NCBI GenBank assembly: GCA_964020085.1
Contig: OZ026601.1
Span: 34,134,961 to 34,198,960 of the forward strand
Source of the DNA: Micromussa lordhowensis
Lineage: Eukaryota; Cnidaria; Anthozoa; Scleractinia; Lobophylliidae
DNA: 64,000 nt
Direction: 5' to 3'
Positions 1 to 12,300 of the stretch are shown here, piece after piece. Each line of letters opens with the position of its first letter. Position 1 is the first letter of the stretch. The notes beneath the pieces were generated by a model, which saw nothing but the letters and a program-made list of their open reading frames with translations, made no database searches and was not told the origin of the DNA. The position numbers were made by a program, and so were the translations under genes.

Positions 1-696
1 CACCCTACCGCCCTCCCCTTTGGGACCCCGAGTACAGTATAACGGAATGGTGGAAAAAAATGGTTATTTGAGTGAAATTACCAACCCGAGTTAGCTTTTG
101 GCCAGGTGTTTAGAAGAAAGAATTGTAGAGATTTCAACCTTTCTAGCCGGTCAACTCAAGTCTCAACAAGGGTTACCTGGCAAAAGGGGCTTACCCGTCT
201 TGACCGAATGTTTTTTTCATGTAAACACTAACAAGCATTTGACTGCAAAAGGGTTGCCCTTCGCGGTGATTCAACCCGGGTGTACGATTTCTAGCTTAGG
301 ACTGAAGTGACCCCCCGAGCCATATTGTAGATCAAGTCTGTATTGATTTATTCGCCAATCCCCTTGTCAGGTTACATATAAATGTCACTAGTTTGAGATT
401 AACATCACAAAATGTAAATGTAAGCTGGAACTTATCAGGAAAACAACGAAACAAAAACAAAATAAAAACAAACAATAATAAACAAAATAAGACATGTTGA
501 ATAGTATTGTCTCTTAGCAGTCACTGTCATCGAATCTCTTAGGGGGTCTTATGAGCCGTGCCTACAACGGTATGTTTCGGACTTTCGAGTCTTTCTGGCT
601 CTGAGACAGCTGGCTTCACTTCTGGGTTGCTGATATCGTTCTCTGGTGATGTGGGGTGTTGGATGTAAGGCAGAAGTGCCGACTTGTTTCCCTTCC
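1..696. other. gene-free flank
   Basis: I see no coding region or RNA gene here. The one short open frame (98-310, plus strand) has no recognisable motif and no neighbouring splice context, so I treat it as chance. A stretch at 440-490 is A-rich and low in complexity. Confidence 0.5.
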
Positions 697-824
697 TAAC
701 AAAAGTTTGATAGACAGGGCTAAGTAATAAATAACGATGAAAAAAGTAACGTAAAAATTTAAATTTTTACGTTACTTTTTTCATCGTTATTTTTTATATA
801 GCCCTGTCTATCAAACTTTTGTTA
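697..824. repeat. 128-bp near-perfect palindrome (MITE-like)
   Basis: The left arm 697-760 and right arm 761-824 are reverse complements apart from a few mismatches about 25-35 bases from the outer ends; the centre is AAATTTAAATTT-like. The outer ends read TAACAAAAGTTTGATAGACA and its complement. There is no internal coding capacity, so this is a foldback/MITE-type sequence. I could not identify a target-site duplication. Confidence 0.8.
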
Positions 825-1352
825 CATTTATCTTTTCACTAGTTATATCTTATTTCCCATATTTTAAATTTGTAACGTTTAAAACTAGAGTCCGTACTGT
901 AAGTTACAGATCCTCATTTTTACCCCGTCAATTTATGGCCCGCGCTATTCGTGCCTGGGCCATAAACTAAGAAACTAAGGGTACGATTTGAACCAGAGTA
1001 TTGGACTATTTTGTGACCCTCCTTTGCTAGACCGTAATTTATAGGCCTGTTTCATGTCGTTTCATTTCGTGAGCAAAAATAGTCCCCCACCTCCTTCCAA
1101 CAAAGTGTAACTTTATACACGTTTGTATGGAAAGGTTTCATCGTATTTCACTAATGCCTTTCATCCTGCACGGCATCTTTGTCATTTCTTTTCGAATTAT
1201 TTGAATACTAAGCAACCTACTGAAACCAAAAGGAAGTTACTGTTATATAGATGTATACTATTATCCAGATAGTAGCGAACGGCGTTTGTCAGAAAGAAAA
1301 GGTTAAACCAATTAGTAGGCATTTTTTTATTAATTTCATTCAGTTTAAATGA
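825..1352. other. gene-free spacer before the minisatellite
   Basis: Unique-looking AT-rich sequence leading into the tandem array. No ORF with recognisable content and no clear repeat structure is visible. Confidence 0.5.
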
Positions 1353-3785
1353 GACTTGGAGAGCACCCCAGGGACTTGGAGAGCACCCCAGGGACTTGGA
1401 GAGCACCCCAGGGACTTGGAGAGCACCCCAGGGACTTGGAGAGCACCCCAGGGACTTGGAGAGCACCCCAGGGACTTGGAGAGCACCCCAGGGACTTGGA
1501 GAGCACCCCAGGGACTTGGAGAGCACCCCAGGGACTTGGAGAGCACCCCAGGGACTTGGAGAGCACCCCAGGGACTTGGAGAGCACCCCAGGGACTTGGA
1601 GAGCACCCCAGGGACTTGGAGAGCACCCCAGGGACTTGGAGAGCACCCCAGGGACTTGGAGAGCACCCCAGGGACTTGGAGAGCACCCCAGGGACTTGGA
1701 GAGCACCCCAGGGACTTGGAGAGCACCCCAGGGACTTGGAGAGCACCCCAGGGACTTGGAGAGCACCCCAGGGACTTGGAGAGCACCCCAGGGACTTGGA
1801 GAGCACCCCAGGGACTTGGAGAGCACCCCAGGGACTTGGAGAGCACCCCAGGGACTTGGAGAGCACCCCAGGGACTTGGAGAGCACCCCAGGGACTTGGA
1901 GAGCACCCCAGGGACTTGGAGAGCACCCCAGGGACTTGGAGAGCACCCCAGGGACTTGGAGAGCACCCCAGGGACTTGGAGAGCACCCCAGGGACTTGGA
2001 GAGCACCCCAGGGACTTGGAGAGCACCCCAGGGACTTGGAGAGCACCCCAGGGACTTGGAGAGCACCCCAGGGACTTGGAGAGCACCCCAGGGACTTGGA
2101 GAGCACCCCAGGGACTTGGAGAGCACCCCAGGGACTTGGAGAGCACCCCAGGGACTTGGAGAGCACCCCAGGGACTTGGAGAGCACCCCAGGGACTTGGA
2201 GAGCACCCCAGGGACTTGGAGAGCACCCCAGGGACTTGGAGAGCACCCCAGGGACTTGAAGAGCACCCCAGGGACTTGGAGAGCACCCCAGGGACTTGGA
2301 GAGCACCCCAGGGACTTGGAGAGCACCCCAGGGACTTGGAGAGCACCCCAGGGACTTGGAGAGCACCCCAGGGACTTGGAGAGCACCCCAGGGACTTGGA
2401 GAGCACCCCAGGGACTTGGAGAGCACCCCAGGGACTTGGAGAGCACCCCAGGGACTTGGAGAGCACCCCAGGGACTTGGAGAGCACCCCAGGGACTTGGA
2501 GAGCACCCCAGGGACTTGGAGAGCACCCCAGGGACTTGGAGAGCACCCCGGGGACTTGGAGAGCACCCCGGGGACTTGGAGAGCACCCCGGGGACTTGGA
2601 GAGCACCCCGGGGACTTGGAGAGCACCCCGGGGACTTGGAGAGCACCCCGGGGACTTGGAGAGCACCCCGGGGACTTGGAGAGCACCCCGGGGACTTGGA
2701 GAGCACCCCGGGGACTTGGAGAGCACCCCGGGGACTTGGAGAGCACCCCGGGGACTTGGAGAGCACCCCGGGGACTTGGAGAGCACCCCGGGGACTTGGA
2801 GAGCACCCCGGGGACTTGGAGAGCACCCCGGGGACTTGGAGAGCACCCCGGGGACTTGGAGAGCACCCCGGGGACTTGGAGAGCACCCCGGGGACTTGGA
2901 GAGCACCCCGGGGACTTGGAGAGCACCCCGGGGACTTGGAGAGCACCCCGGGGACTTGGAGAGCACCCCGGGGACTTGGAGAGCACCCCGGGGACTTGGA
3001 GAGCACCCCGGGGACTTGGAGAGCACCCCGGGCACTTGGAGAGCACCCAGGGCACTTGGAGAGCACCCCGGGGACTTGGAGAGCACCCCGGGGACTTGGA
3101 GAGCACCCCGGGGACTTGGAGAGCACCCCGGGGACTTGGAGAGCACCCCGGGGACTTGGAGAGCACCCCGGGGACTTGGAGAGCACCCCGGGGACTTGGA
3201 GAGCACCCCGGGGACTTGGAGAGCACCCCGGAGACTTGGAGAGCACCCCGGGGACTTGGAGAGCACCCCGGGGACTTGGAGAGCACCCCGGGGACTTGGA
3301 GAGCACCCCGGGGACTTGGAGAGCACCCCGGGCACTTGGAGAGCACCCCGGGCACTTGGAGAGCACCCCGGGGACTTGGAGAGCACCCCGGGGACTTGGA
3401 GAGCACCCCGGGGACTTGGAGAGCACCCCGGGGACTTGGAGAGCACCCCGGGGACTTGGAGAGCACCCCGGGGACTTGGAGAGCACCCCGGGGACTTGGA
3501 GAGCACCCCGGGGACTTGGAGAGCACCCCGGGGACTTGGAGAGCACCCCGGGGACTTGGAGAGCACCCCGGGGACTTGGAGAGCACCCCGGGGACTTGGA
3601 GAGCACCCCGGGGACTTGGAGAGCACCCCGGGGACTTGGAGAGCACCCCGGGGACTTGGAGAGCACCCCGGGGACTTGGAGAGCACCCCGGGGACTTGGA
3701 GAGCACCCCGGGGACTTGGAGAGCACCCCGGGGACTTGGAGAGCACCCCGGGGACTTGGAGAGCACCCCGGGGACTTGGAGAGCA
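1353..3785. repeat. 20-bp minisatellite, left array (about 122 units)
   Basis: Tandem 20-bp unit GGGACTTGGAGAGCACCCCA. From 1353 to about 2549 the units carry CCCCA (A-type); from 2550 to 3785 they carry CCCCG (G-type), creating CCCCGGGG and a CpG in every unit. Visible variants: A at 2259, C at 3033, 3053, 3333 and 3353, an altered CCCAG unit at 3049, and A at 3232. Neither strand of the unit contains TAA, TAG or TGA in any phase, so all six frames stay open. The encoded period is 20 residues because 20 bp is not a multiple of 3. The open frames are a property of the repeat, not evidence of a protein gene. The array continues after the LINE insertion. Confidence 0.98.
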
Positions 3786-6219
3786 AAAACAAAAACACAG
3801 TCACAAGCAAAGGAAAAATTGGTTTGACCAGGAATGTGAAACAGAAAAAGAAAACCTAAAATCACTTGGGAAACGAATTTCCCATAACCCTGATAATGTT
3901 CAATTGAGAACAATCCTACATGAGAAAAAGAAGAGTTTCAAGAAGACGTGCCAACGGAAAAAGTACTCGTATTTGAGTAAAAAAATAGCGGATATCGACT
4001 ATAGAAATTCCAAAGACACGTGGAAACAGATTGGCACTATATTTAACCTTAGAAAAAGAAAAACAGAGAAAGTGGAGACAGTAAGAGCGGAAGAGTTTTA
4101 TAAATATTTCAAACAACAGAATGAGGGGTTCCAAAACAGCTGTTCGGAGATGGAGGCCCGCGGGAAGTCCAAAGAAAACGAAACAGGCCCATTAGACTAT
4201 TTAATATCGGATGAGGAGTTCGATACTGCCATATGCAAATTGAAAGCGAACAAAGCTCCAGGTATAGACAATATATTAAACGAAGTATTAAAAGTAGGGA
4301 AGGATTTTATAAAGGGACATCTGATAACTTTATTCAATCGAATCCTAAGCACCGGCAAATATCCTCTGATTTGGAGTTTCGGACTGATAGTACCAGTACA
4401 CAAAAAAGACGACCCATCTAAAGTTGAAAATTACCGAGGCATTACTCTACTGTCATCGCTTAGTAAACTATTCACAACCATTCTTAACAACAGATTGTAC
4501 GACTATGCGACTAAAAAAGGAATTCTAAAAGATGAACAAGGTGGCTTTAGGAAAATGCATGGTACAGTTGATAGTCTCTTCATTTTGAAAATGCTAATTG
4601 ACAAGTATGTAAAATCGAAACCACAAAGACAACGAAATTTACTATTTTCTTGTTTTGTCGACTTTAGCAAAGCCTTCGACACTGTACCCAGAAAAAAATT
4701 ATTTGACAAACTCAGAACAGTAGGTATAAATGGACACTTCTTAGAAGTTCTTATGTCCATGTACTCGAATGACAAGTCAGCAGTCAAAATTGAAAACAAA
4801 ATAACCGAAACGTTTCCATGCCATATCGGTGTAAAGCAAGGATGCATGCTCTCACCCACCCTGTTTAATATCTATCTGAGTGATTTACCTGAAATGCTAA
4901 ACATTGCCTCGACAACTGAAGTTATGCTAAGAGAACGACCTACGAACTGTTTGTTGTATGCAGATGATTTGGTTATCTTTGCTAGATCCGCAGAAGGTCT
5001 ACAAAGAATTCTTAACAAGTTGGAATCTTTCTGCGAAAAGGTAGACCTAACAGTGAACCTAGACAAAACCAAAGTTATGATATTCAACAACAGTGGCAAA
5101 TCTCTAAATAACTATTCGTTTAAGTACGGAACGAATAAATTAGAAAACACAAAGTCCTATCGGTATCTAGGGCTGACATTGTGCCCTTATGGAAATTTTA
5201 CCCTTGCAAGGCAAGAGTTGAAAAAAGCAAGTCTTAAAGCCCTATTTAAACTACGGAACGAGATGGGAAATCACTTCAGTGAGAACATCAAACTCACATT
5301 TAAGCTATTTGATGCACTAATATCGCCCATACTCATGTATGGTAGTGAAATTTGGGGTATTGACTGTAATGGCAAGCTTGATACAGACCCCGAAGAACTT
5401 GTTCAAAACAAATTTCTGAAATGGCTATTAGGTGTGAATAAATATTGCAACAATAATGCTTGCAGGGCCGAAACAGGCAGGTTTCCACTGCGAATGACAG
5501 CCCAATGTAGAACCTTAAAGTTCTGGCTTACTTTAGTTAAACACGAAGAGAATAATTGTCATAAATTATCTCAAGTAGCCTATAATGACATAAAACGGAT
5601 AAAAGATAAAATCTCTTGGAGTCAAAAAATCAAAAACTTTTTATATCATATAGGTTTAGGAATCCTTTGGGAAAAAGCACATCCACCAGATGTAGGAGCT
5701 GTAAGCATTGTTAGACAAAGATTAGAGGATATTGAATTACAAAGGTGGTTTAGCGAGATGAATAACGACACAAGGAAAGATCCCAATCAAAGCAACAAAA
5801 TGCGAACCTACCGTAAAGTCAAAAAAATAGATAATTACAGATGCGAGGATTACCTCCACCAGGTCACCAACATCCGGCACAGAACTACCATGACAAAACT
5901 GCGACTTAGTAATCATAGGTTGGCAATAGAAACAGGGCGTTACATGAGACCATATAAGAAACCGAACGAAAGAATATGCCCTTTGTGTAAGAAAGAAGCA
6001 GAAGATGAAAAACACTTCCTAGTCTCCTGTCCGGGGTATCAGGAAAAACGGAAGTCGCTGTTTGAGCACTTATCCACGGAATTCAAAATCCCAATCGGGA
6101 AAATGTCAACAGAAAATATATTTTTGCTTCTATTAAACCCCCCAAGTAATAATACTGAGCTACAAAAAATAATTGCAAAGTATGTGCATGAATGCTATGA
6201 AATTAGAAAAAACACGTAG
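3786..6219 (+). CDS. LINE reverse transcriptase, N-terminus missing
   Basis: About 810 codons open from the satellite junction to the TAG at 6217-6219. Reverse transcriptase motifs in order: NYRGITLL (near 4430), VDFSKAFD with the first catalytic Asp (4657-4680), GVKQGCMLSP (near 4830-4860) and YADD with the catalytic Asp pair (4957-4968). After the thumb and connection region a C-terminal zinc knuckle of form CX2CX8HX4C (CPLC...H...C, about 5977-6031) is visible, as in many LINEs. The endonuclease half and any ORF1 are absent, so the element is unlikely to retrotranspose by itself. Because the satellite is stop-free, the frame extends upstream into the array (an ATG exists at 2296), forming a chimeric ORF. 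I regard that extension as accidental unless a transcript shows otherwise. Confidence 0.9.
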
Positions 6220-6337
6220 TTAACTCTCAATTATAATTAAGGTTAGAAAATTAGCGCATTTGTAAATTTATTTGGAACAATGTCAATGTACTATGTACAA
6301 GATACCAAATAAAAATATGTATGTATGTATGTATGTA
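3786..6337 (+). mobile_element. 5'-truncated LINE inserted in the minisatellite
   Basis: Non-LTR retrotransposon interrupting the G-type part of the array. It starts abruptly in the linker between endonuclease and reverse transcriptase, the usual 5' truncation left by target-primed reverse transcription. It ends with a short 3'UTR (6220-6315) and a (TATG)n tail at about 6316-6337. The repeat phase on both sides is consistent with a target-site duplication of up to 9 bp, TGGAGAGCA (3777-3785 and 6338-6346); the outermost bases are ambiguous. The single uninterrupted RT frame suggests a recent insertion. The clade is uncertain: CR1/L2-like from the 3' tail and RT motifs, but not settled by eye. 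Confidence 0.92.
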
Positions 6338-9300
6338 TGGAGAGCACCCCGGGGACTTGGAGAGCACCCCGGGGACTTGGAGAGCACCCCGGGGACTTGG
6401 AGAGCACCCCGGGGACTTGGAGAGCACCCCGGGGACTTGGAGAGCACCCCGGGGACTTGGAGAGCACCCCGGGGACTTGGAGAGCACCCCGGGGACTTGG
6501 AGAGCACCCCGGGGACTTGGAGAGCACCCCGGGGACTTGGAGAGCACCCCGGGGACTTGGAGAGCACCCCGGGGACTTGGAGAGCACCCCGGGGACTTGG
6601 AGAGCACCCCAGGGACTTGGAGAGCACCCCAGGGACTTGGAGAGCACCCCAGGGACTTGGAGAGCACCCCAGGGACTTGGAGAGCACCCCAGGGACTTGG
6701 AGAGCACCCCAGGGACTTGGAGAGCACCCCAGGGACTTGGAGAGCACCCCAGGGACTTGGAGAGCACCCCAGGGACTTGGAGAGCACCCCAGGGACTTGG
6801 AGAGCACCCCAGGGACTTGGAGAGCACCCCAGGGACTTGGAGAGCACCCCAGGGACTTGGAGAGCACCCCAGGGACTTGGAGAGCACCCCAGGGACTTGG
6901 AGAGCACCCCAGGGACTTGGAGAGCACCCCAGGGACTTGGAGAGCACCCCAGGGACTTGGAGAGCACCCCAGGGACTTGGAGAGCACCCCAGGGACTTGG
7001 AGAGCACCCCAGGGACTTGGAGAGCACCCCAGGGACTTGGAGAGCACCCCAGGGACTTGGAGAGCACCCCAGGGACTTGGAGAGCACCCCAGGGACTTGG
7101 AGAGCACCCCAGGGACTTGGAGAGCACCCCAGGGACTTGGAGAGCACCCCAGGGACTTGGAGAGCACCCCAGGGACTTGGAGAGCACCCCAGGGACTTGG
7201 AGAGCACCCCAGGGACTTGGAGAGCACCCCAGGGACTTGGAGAGCACCCCAGGGACTTGGAGAGCACCCCAGGGACTTGGAGAGCACCCCAGGGACTTGG
7301 AGAGCACCCCAGGGACTTGGAGAGCACCCCAGGGACTTGGAGAGCACCCCAGGGACGACTTGGAGAGCACCCCAGGGACTTGGAGAGCACCCCAGGGACT
7401 TGGAGAGCACCCCAGGGACTTGGAGAGCACCCCAGGGACTTGGAGAGCACCCCAGGGACTTGGAGAGCACCCCAGGGACTTGGAGAGCACCCCAGGGACT
7501 TGGAGAGCACCCCAGGGACTTGGAGAGCACCCCAGGGACTTGGAGAGCACCCCAGGGACTTGGAGAGCACCCCAGGGACTTGGAGAGCACCCCAGGGACT
7601 TGGAGAGCACCCCAGGGACTTGGAGAGCACCCCAGGGACTTGGAGAGCACCCCAGGGACTTGGAGAGCACCCCAGGGACTTGGAGAGCACCCCAGGGACT
7701 TGGAGAGCACCCCAGGGACTTGGAGAGCACCCCAGGGACTTGGAGAGCACCCCAGGGACTTGGAGAGCACCCCAGGGACTTGGAGAGCACCCCAGGGACT
7801 TGGAGAGCACCCCAGGGACTTGGAGAGCACCCCAGGGACTTGGAGAGCACCCCAGGGACTTGGAGAGCACCCCAGGGACTTGGAGAGCACCCCAGGGACT
7901 TGGAGAGCACCCCAGGGACTTGGAGAGCACCCCAGGGACTTGGAGAGCACCCCAGGGACTTGGAGAGCACCCCAGGGACTTGGAGAGCACCCCAGGGACT
8001 TGGAGAGCACCCCAGGGACTTGGAGAGCACCCCAGGGACTTGGAGAGCACCCCAGGGACTTGGAGAGCACCCCAGGGACTTGGAGAGCACCCCAGGGACT
8101 TGGAGAGCACCCCAGGGACTTGGAGAGCACCCCAGGGACTTGGAGAGCACCCCAGGGACTTGGAGAGCACCCCAGGGACTTGGAGAGCACCCCAGGGACT
8201 TGGAGAGCACCCCAGGGACTTGGAGAGCACCCCAGGGACTTGGAGAGCACCCCAGGGACTTGGAGAGCACCCCAGGGACTTGGAGAGCACCCCAGGGACT
8301 TGGAGAGCACCCCAGGGACTTGGAGAGCACCCCAGGGACTTGGAGAGCACCCCAGGGACTTGGAGAGCACCCCAGGGACTTGGAGAGCACCCCAGGGACT
8401 TGGAGAGCACCCCAGGGACTTGGAGAGCACCCCAGGGACTTGGAGAGCACCCCAGGGACTTGGAGAGCACCCCAGGGACTTGGAGAGCACCCCAGGGACT
8501 TGGAGAGCACCCCAGGGACTTGGAGAGCACCCCAGGGACTTGGAGAGCACCCCAGGGACTTGGAGAGCACCCCAGGGACTTGGAGAGCACCCCAGGGACT
8601 TGGAGAGCACCCCAGGGACTTGGAGAGCACCCCAGGGACTTGGAGAGCACCCCAGGGACTTGGAGAGCACCCCAGGGACTTGGAGAGCACCCCAGGGACT
8701 TGGAGAGCACCCCAGGGACTTGGAGAGCACCCCAGGGACTTGGAGAGCACCCCAGGGACTTGGAGAGCACCCCAGGGACTTGGAGAGCACCCCAGGGACT
8801 TGGAGAGCACCCCAGGGACTTGGAGAGCACCCCAGGGACTTGGAGAGCACCCCAGGGACTTGGAGAGCACCCCAGGGACTTGGAGAGCACCCCAGGGACT
8901 TGGAGAGCACCCCAGGGACTTGGAGAGCACCCCAGGGACTTGGAGAGCACCCCAGGGACTTGGAGAGCACCCCAGGGACTTGGAGAGCACCCCAGGGACT
9001 TGGAGAGCACCCCAGGGACTTGGAGAGCACCCCAGGGACTTGGAGAGCACCCCAGGGACTTGGAGAGCACCCCAGGGACTTGGAGAGCACCCCAGGGACT
9101 TGGAGAGCACCCCAGGGACTTGGAGAGCACCCCAGGGACTTGGAGAGCACCCCAGGGACTTGGAGAGCACCCCAGGGACTTGGAGAGCACCCCAGGGACT
9201 TGGAGAGCACCCCAGGGACTTGGAGAGCACCCCAGGGACTTGGAGAGCACCCCAGGGACTTGGAGAGCACCCCAGGGACTTGGAGAGCACCCCAGGGACT

Positions 9301-12300
9301 TGGAGAGCACCCCAGGGACTTGGAGAGCACCCCAGGGACTTGGAGAGCACCCCAGGGACTTGGAGAGCACCCCAGGGACTTGGAGAGCACCCCAGGGACT
9401 TGGAGAGCACCCCAGGGACTTGGAGAGCACCCCAGGGACTTGGAGAGCACCCCAGGGACTTGGAGAGCACCCCAGGGACTTGGAGAGCACCCCAGGGACT
9501 TGGAGAGCACCCCAGGGACTTGGAGAGCACCCCAGGGACTTGGAGAGCACCCCAGGGACTTGGAGAGCACCCCAGGGACTTGGAGAGCACCCCAGGGACT
9601 TGGAGAGCACCCCAGGGACTTGGAGAGCACCCCAGGGACTTGGAGAGCACCCCAGGGACTTGGAGAGCACCCCAGGGACTTGGAGAGCACCCCAGGGACT
9701 TGGAGAGCACCCCAGGGACTTGGAGAGCACCCCAGGGACTTGGAGAGCACCCCAGGGACTTGGAGAGCACCCCAGGGACTTGGAGAGCACCCCAGGGACT
9801 TGGAGAGCACCCCAGGGACTTGGAGAGCACCCCAGGGACTTGGAGAGCACCCCAGGGACTTGGAGAGCACCCCAGGGACTTGGAGAGCACCCCAGGGACT
9901 TGGAGAGCACCCCAGGGACTTGGAGAGCACCCCAGGGACTTGGAGAGCACCCCAGGGACTTGGAGAGCACCCCAGGGACTTGGAGAGCACCCCAGGGACT
10001 TGGAGAGCACCCCAGGGACTTGGAGAGCACCCCAGGGACTTGGAGAGCACCCCCCCAGGGACTTGGAGAGCACCCCAGGGACTTGGAGAGCACCCCAGGG
10101 ACTTGGAGAGCACCCCAGGGACTTGGAGAGCACCCCAGGGACTTGGAGAGCACCCCAGGGACTTGGAGAGCACCCCAGGGACTTGGAGAGCACCCCAGGG
10201 ACTTGGAGAGCACCCCAGGGACTTGGAGAGCACCCCAGGGACTTGGAGAGCACCCCAGGGACTTGGAGAGCACCCCAGGGACTTGGAGAGCACCCCAGGG
10301 ACTTGGAGAGCACCCCAGGGACTTGGAGAGCACCCCAGGGACTTGGAGAGCACCCCAGGGACTTGGAGAGCACCCCAGGGACTTGGAGAGCACCCCAGGG
10401 ACTTGGAGAGCACCCCAGGGACTTGGAGAGCACCCCAGGGACTTGGAGAGCACCCCAGGGACTTGGAGAGCACCCCAGGGACTTGGAGAGCACCCCAGGG
10501 ACTTGGAGAGCACCCCAGGGACTTGGAGAGCACCCCAGGGACTTGGAGAGCACCCCAGGGACTTGGAGAGCACCCCAGGGACTTGGAGAGCACCCCAGGG
10601 ACTTGGAGAGCACCCCAGGGACTTGGAGAGCACCCCAGGGACTTGGAGAGCACCCCAGGGACTTGGAGAGCACCCCAGGGACTTGGAGAGCACCCCAGGG
10701 ACTTGGAGAGCACCCCAGGGACTTGGAGAGCACCCCAGGGACTTGGAGAGCACCCCAGGGACTTGGAGAGCACCCCAGGGACTTGGAGAGCACCCCAGGG
10801 ACTTGGAGAGCACCCCAGGGACTTGGAGAGCACCCCAGGGACTTGGAGAGCACCCCAGGGACTTGGAGAGCACCCCAGGGACTTGGAGAGCACCCCAGGG
10901 ACTTGGAGAGCACCCCAGGGACTTGGAGAGCACCCCAGGGACTTGGAGAGCACCCCAGGGACTTGGAGAGCACCCCAGGGACTTGGAGAGCACCCCAGGG
11001 ACTTGGAGAGCACCCCAGGGACTTGGAGAGCACCCCAGGGACTTGGAGAGCACCCCAGGGACTTGGAGAGCACCCCAGGGACTTGGAGAGCACCCCAGGG
11101 ACTTGGAGAGCACCCCAGGGACTTGGAGAGCACCCCAGGGACTTGGAGAGCACCCCAGGGACTTGGAGAGCACCCCAGGGACTTGGAGAGCACCCCAGGG
11201 ACTTGGAGAGCACCCCAGGGACTTGGAGAGCACCCCAGGGACTTGGAGAGCACCCCAGGGACTTGGAGAGCACCCCAGGGACTTGGAGAGCACCCCAGGG
11301 ACTTGGAGAGCACCCCTGGGACTTGGAGAGCACCCCAGGGACTTGGAGAGCACCCCAGGGACTTGGAGAGCACCCCAGGGACTTGGAGAGCACCCCAGGG
11401 ACTTGGAGAGCACCCCAGGGACTTGGAGAGCACCCCAGGGACTTGGAGAGCACCCCAGGGACTTGGAGAGCACCCCAGGGACTTGGAGAGCACCCCAGGG
11501 ACTTGGAGAGCACCCCAGGGACTTGGAGAGCACCCCAGGGACTTGGAGAGCACCCCAGGGACTTGGAGAGCACCCCAGGGACTTGGAGAGCACCCCAGGG
11601 ACTTGGAGAGCACCCCAGGGACTTGGAGAGCACCCCAGGGACTTGGAGAGCACCCCAGGGACTTGGAGAGCACCCCAGGGACTTGGAGAGCACCCCAGGG
11701 ACTTGGAGAGCACCCCAGGGACTTGGAGAGCACCCCAGGGACTTGGAGAGCACCCCAGGGACTTGGAGAGCACCCCAGGGACTTGGAGAGCACCCCAGGG
11801 ACTTGGAGAGCACCCCAGGGACTTGGAGAGCACCCCAGGGACTTGGAGAGCACCCCAGGGACTTGGAGAGCACCCCAGGGACTTGGAGAGCACCCCAGGG
11901 ACTTGGAGAGCACCCCAGGGACTTGGAGAGCACCCCAGGGACTTGGAGAGCACCCCAGGGACTTGGAGAGCACCCCAGGGACTTGGAGAGCACCCCGGGG
12001 ACTTGGAGAGCACCCCAGGGACTTGGAGAGCACCCCAGGGACTTGGAGAGCACCCCAGGGACTTGGAGAGCACCCCAGGGACTTGGAGAGCACCCCAGGG
12101 ACTTGGAGAGCACCCCAGGGACTTGGAGAGCACCCCAGGGACTTGGAGAGCACCCCAGGGACTTGGAGAGCACCCCAGGGACTTGGAGAGCACCCCAGGG
12201 ACTTGGAGAGCACCCCAGGGACTTGGAGAGCACCCCAGGGACTTGGAGAGCACCCCAGGGACTTGGAGAGCACCCCAGGGACTTGGAGAGCACCCCAGGG

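Noticed and set aside
1197..3913. ORFs of 820-860 codons on both strands over the left array
   Set aside because: Same satellite effect; their unique ends are merely flanking sequence read to the next stop.
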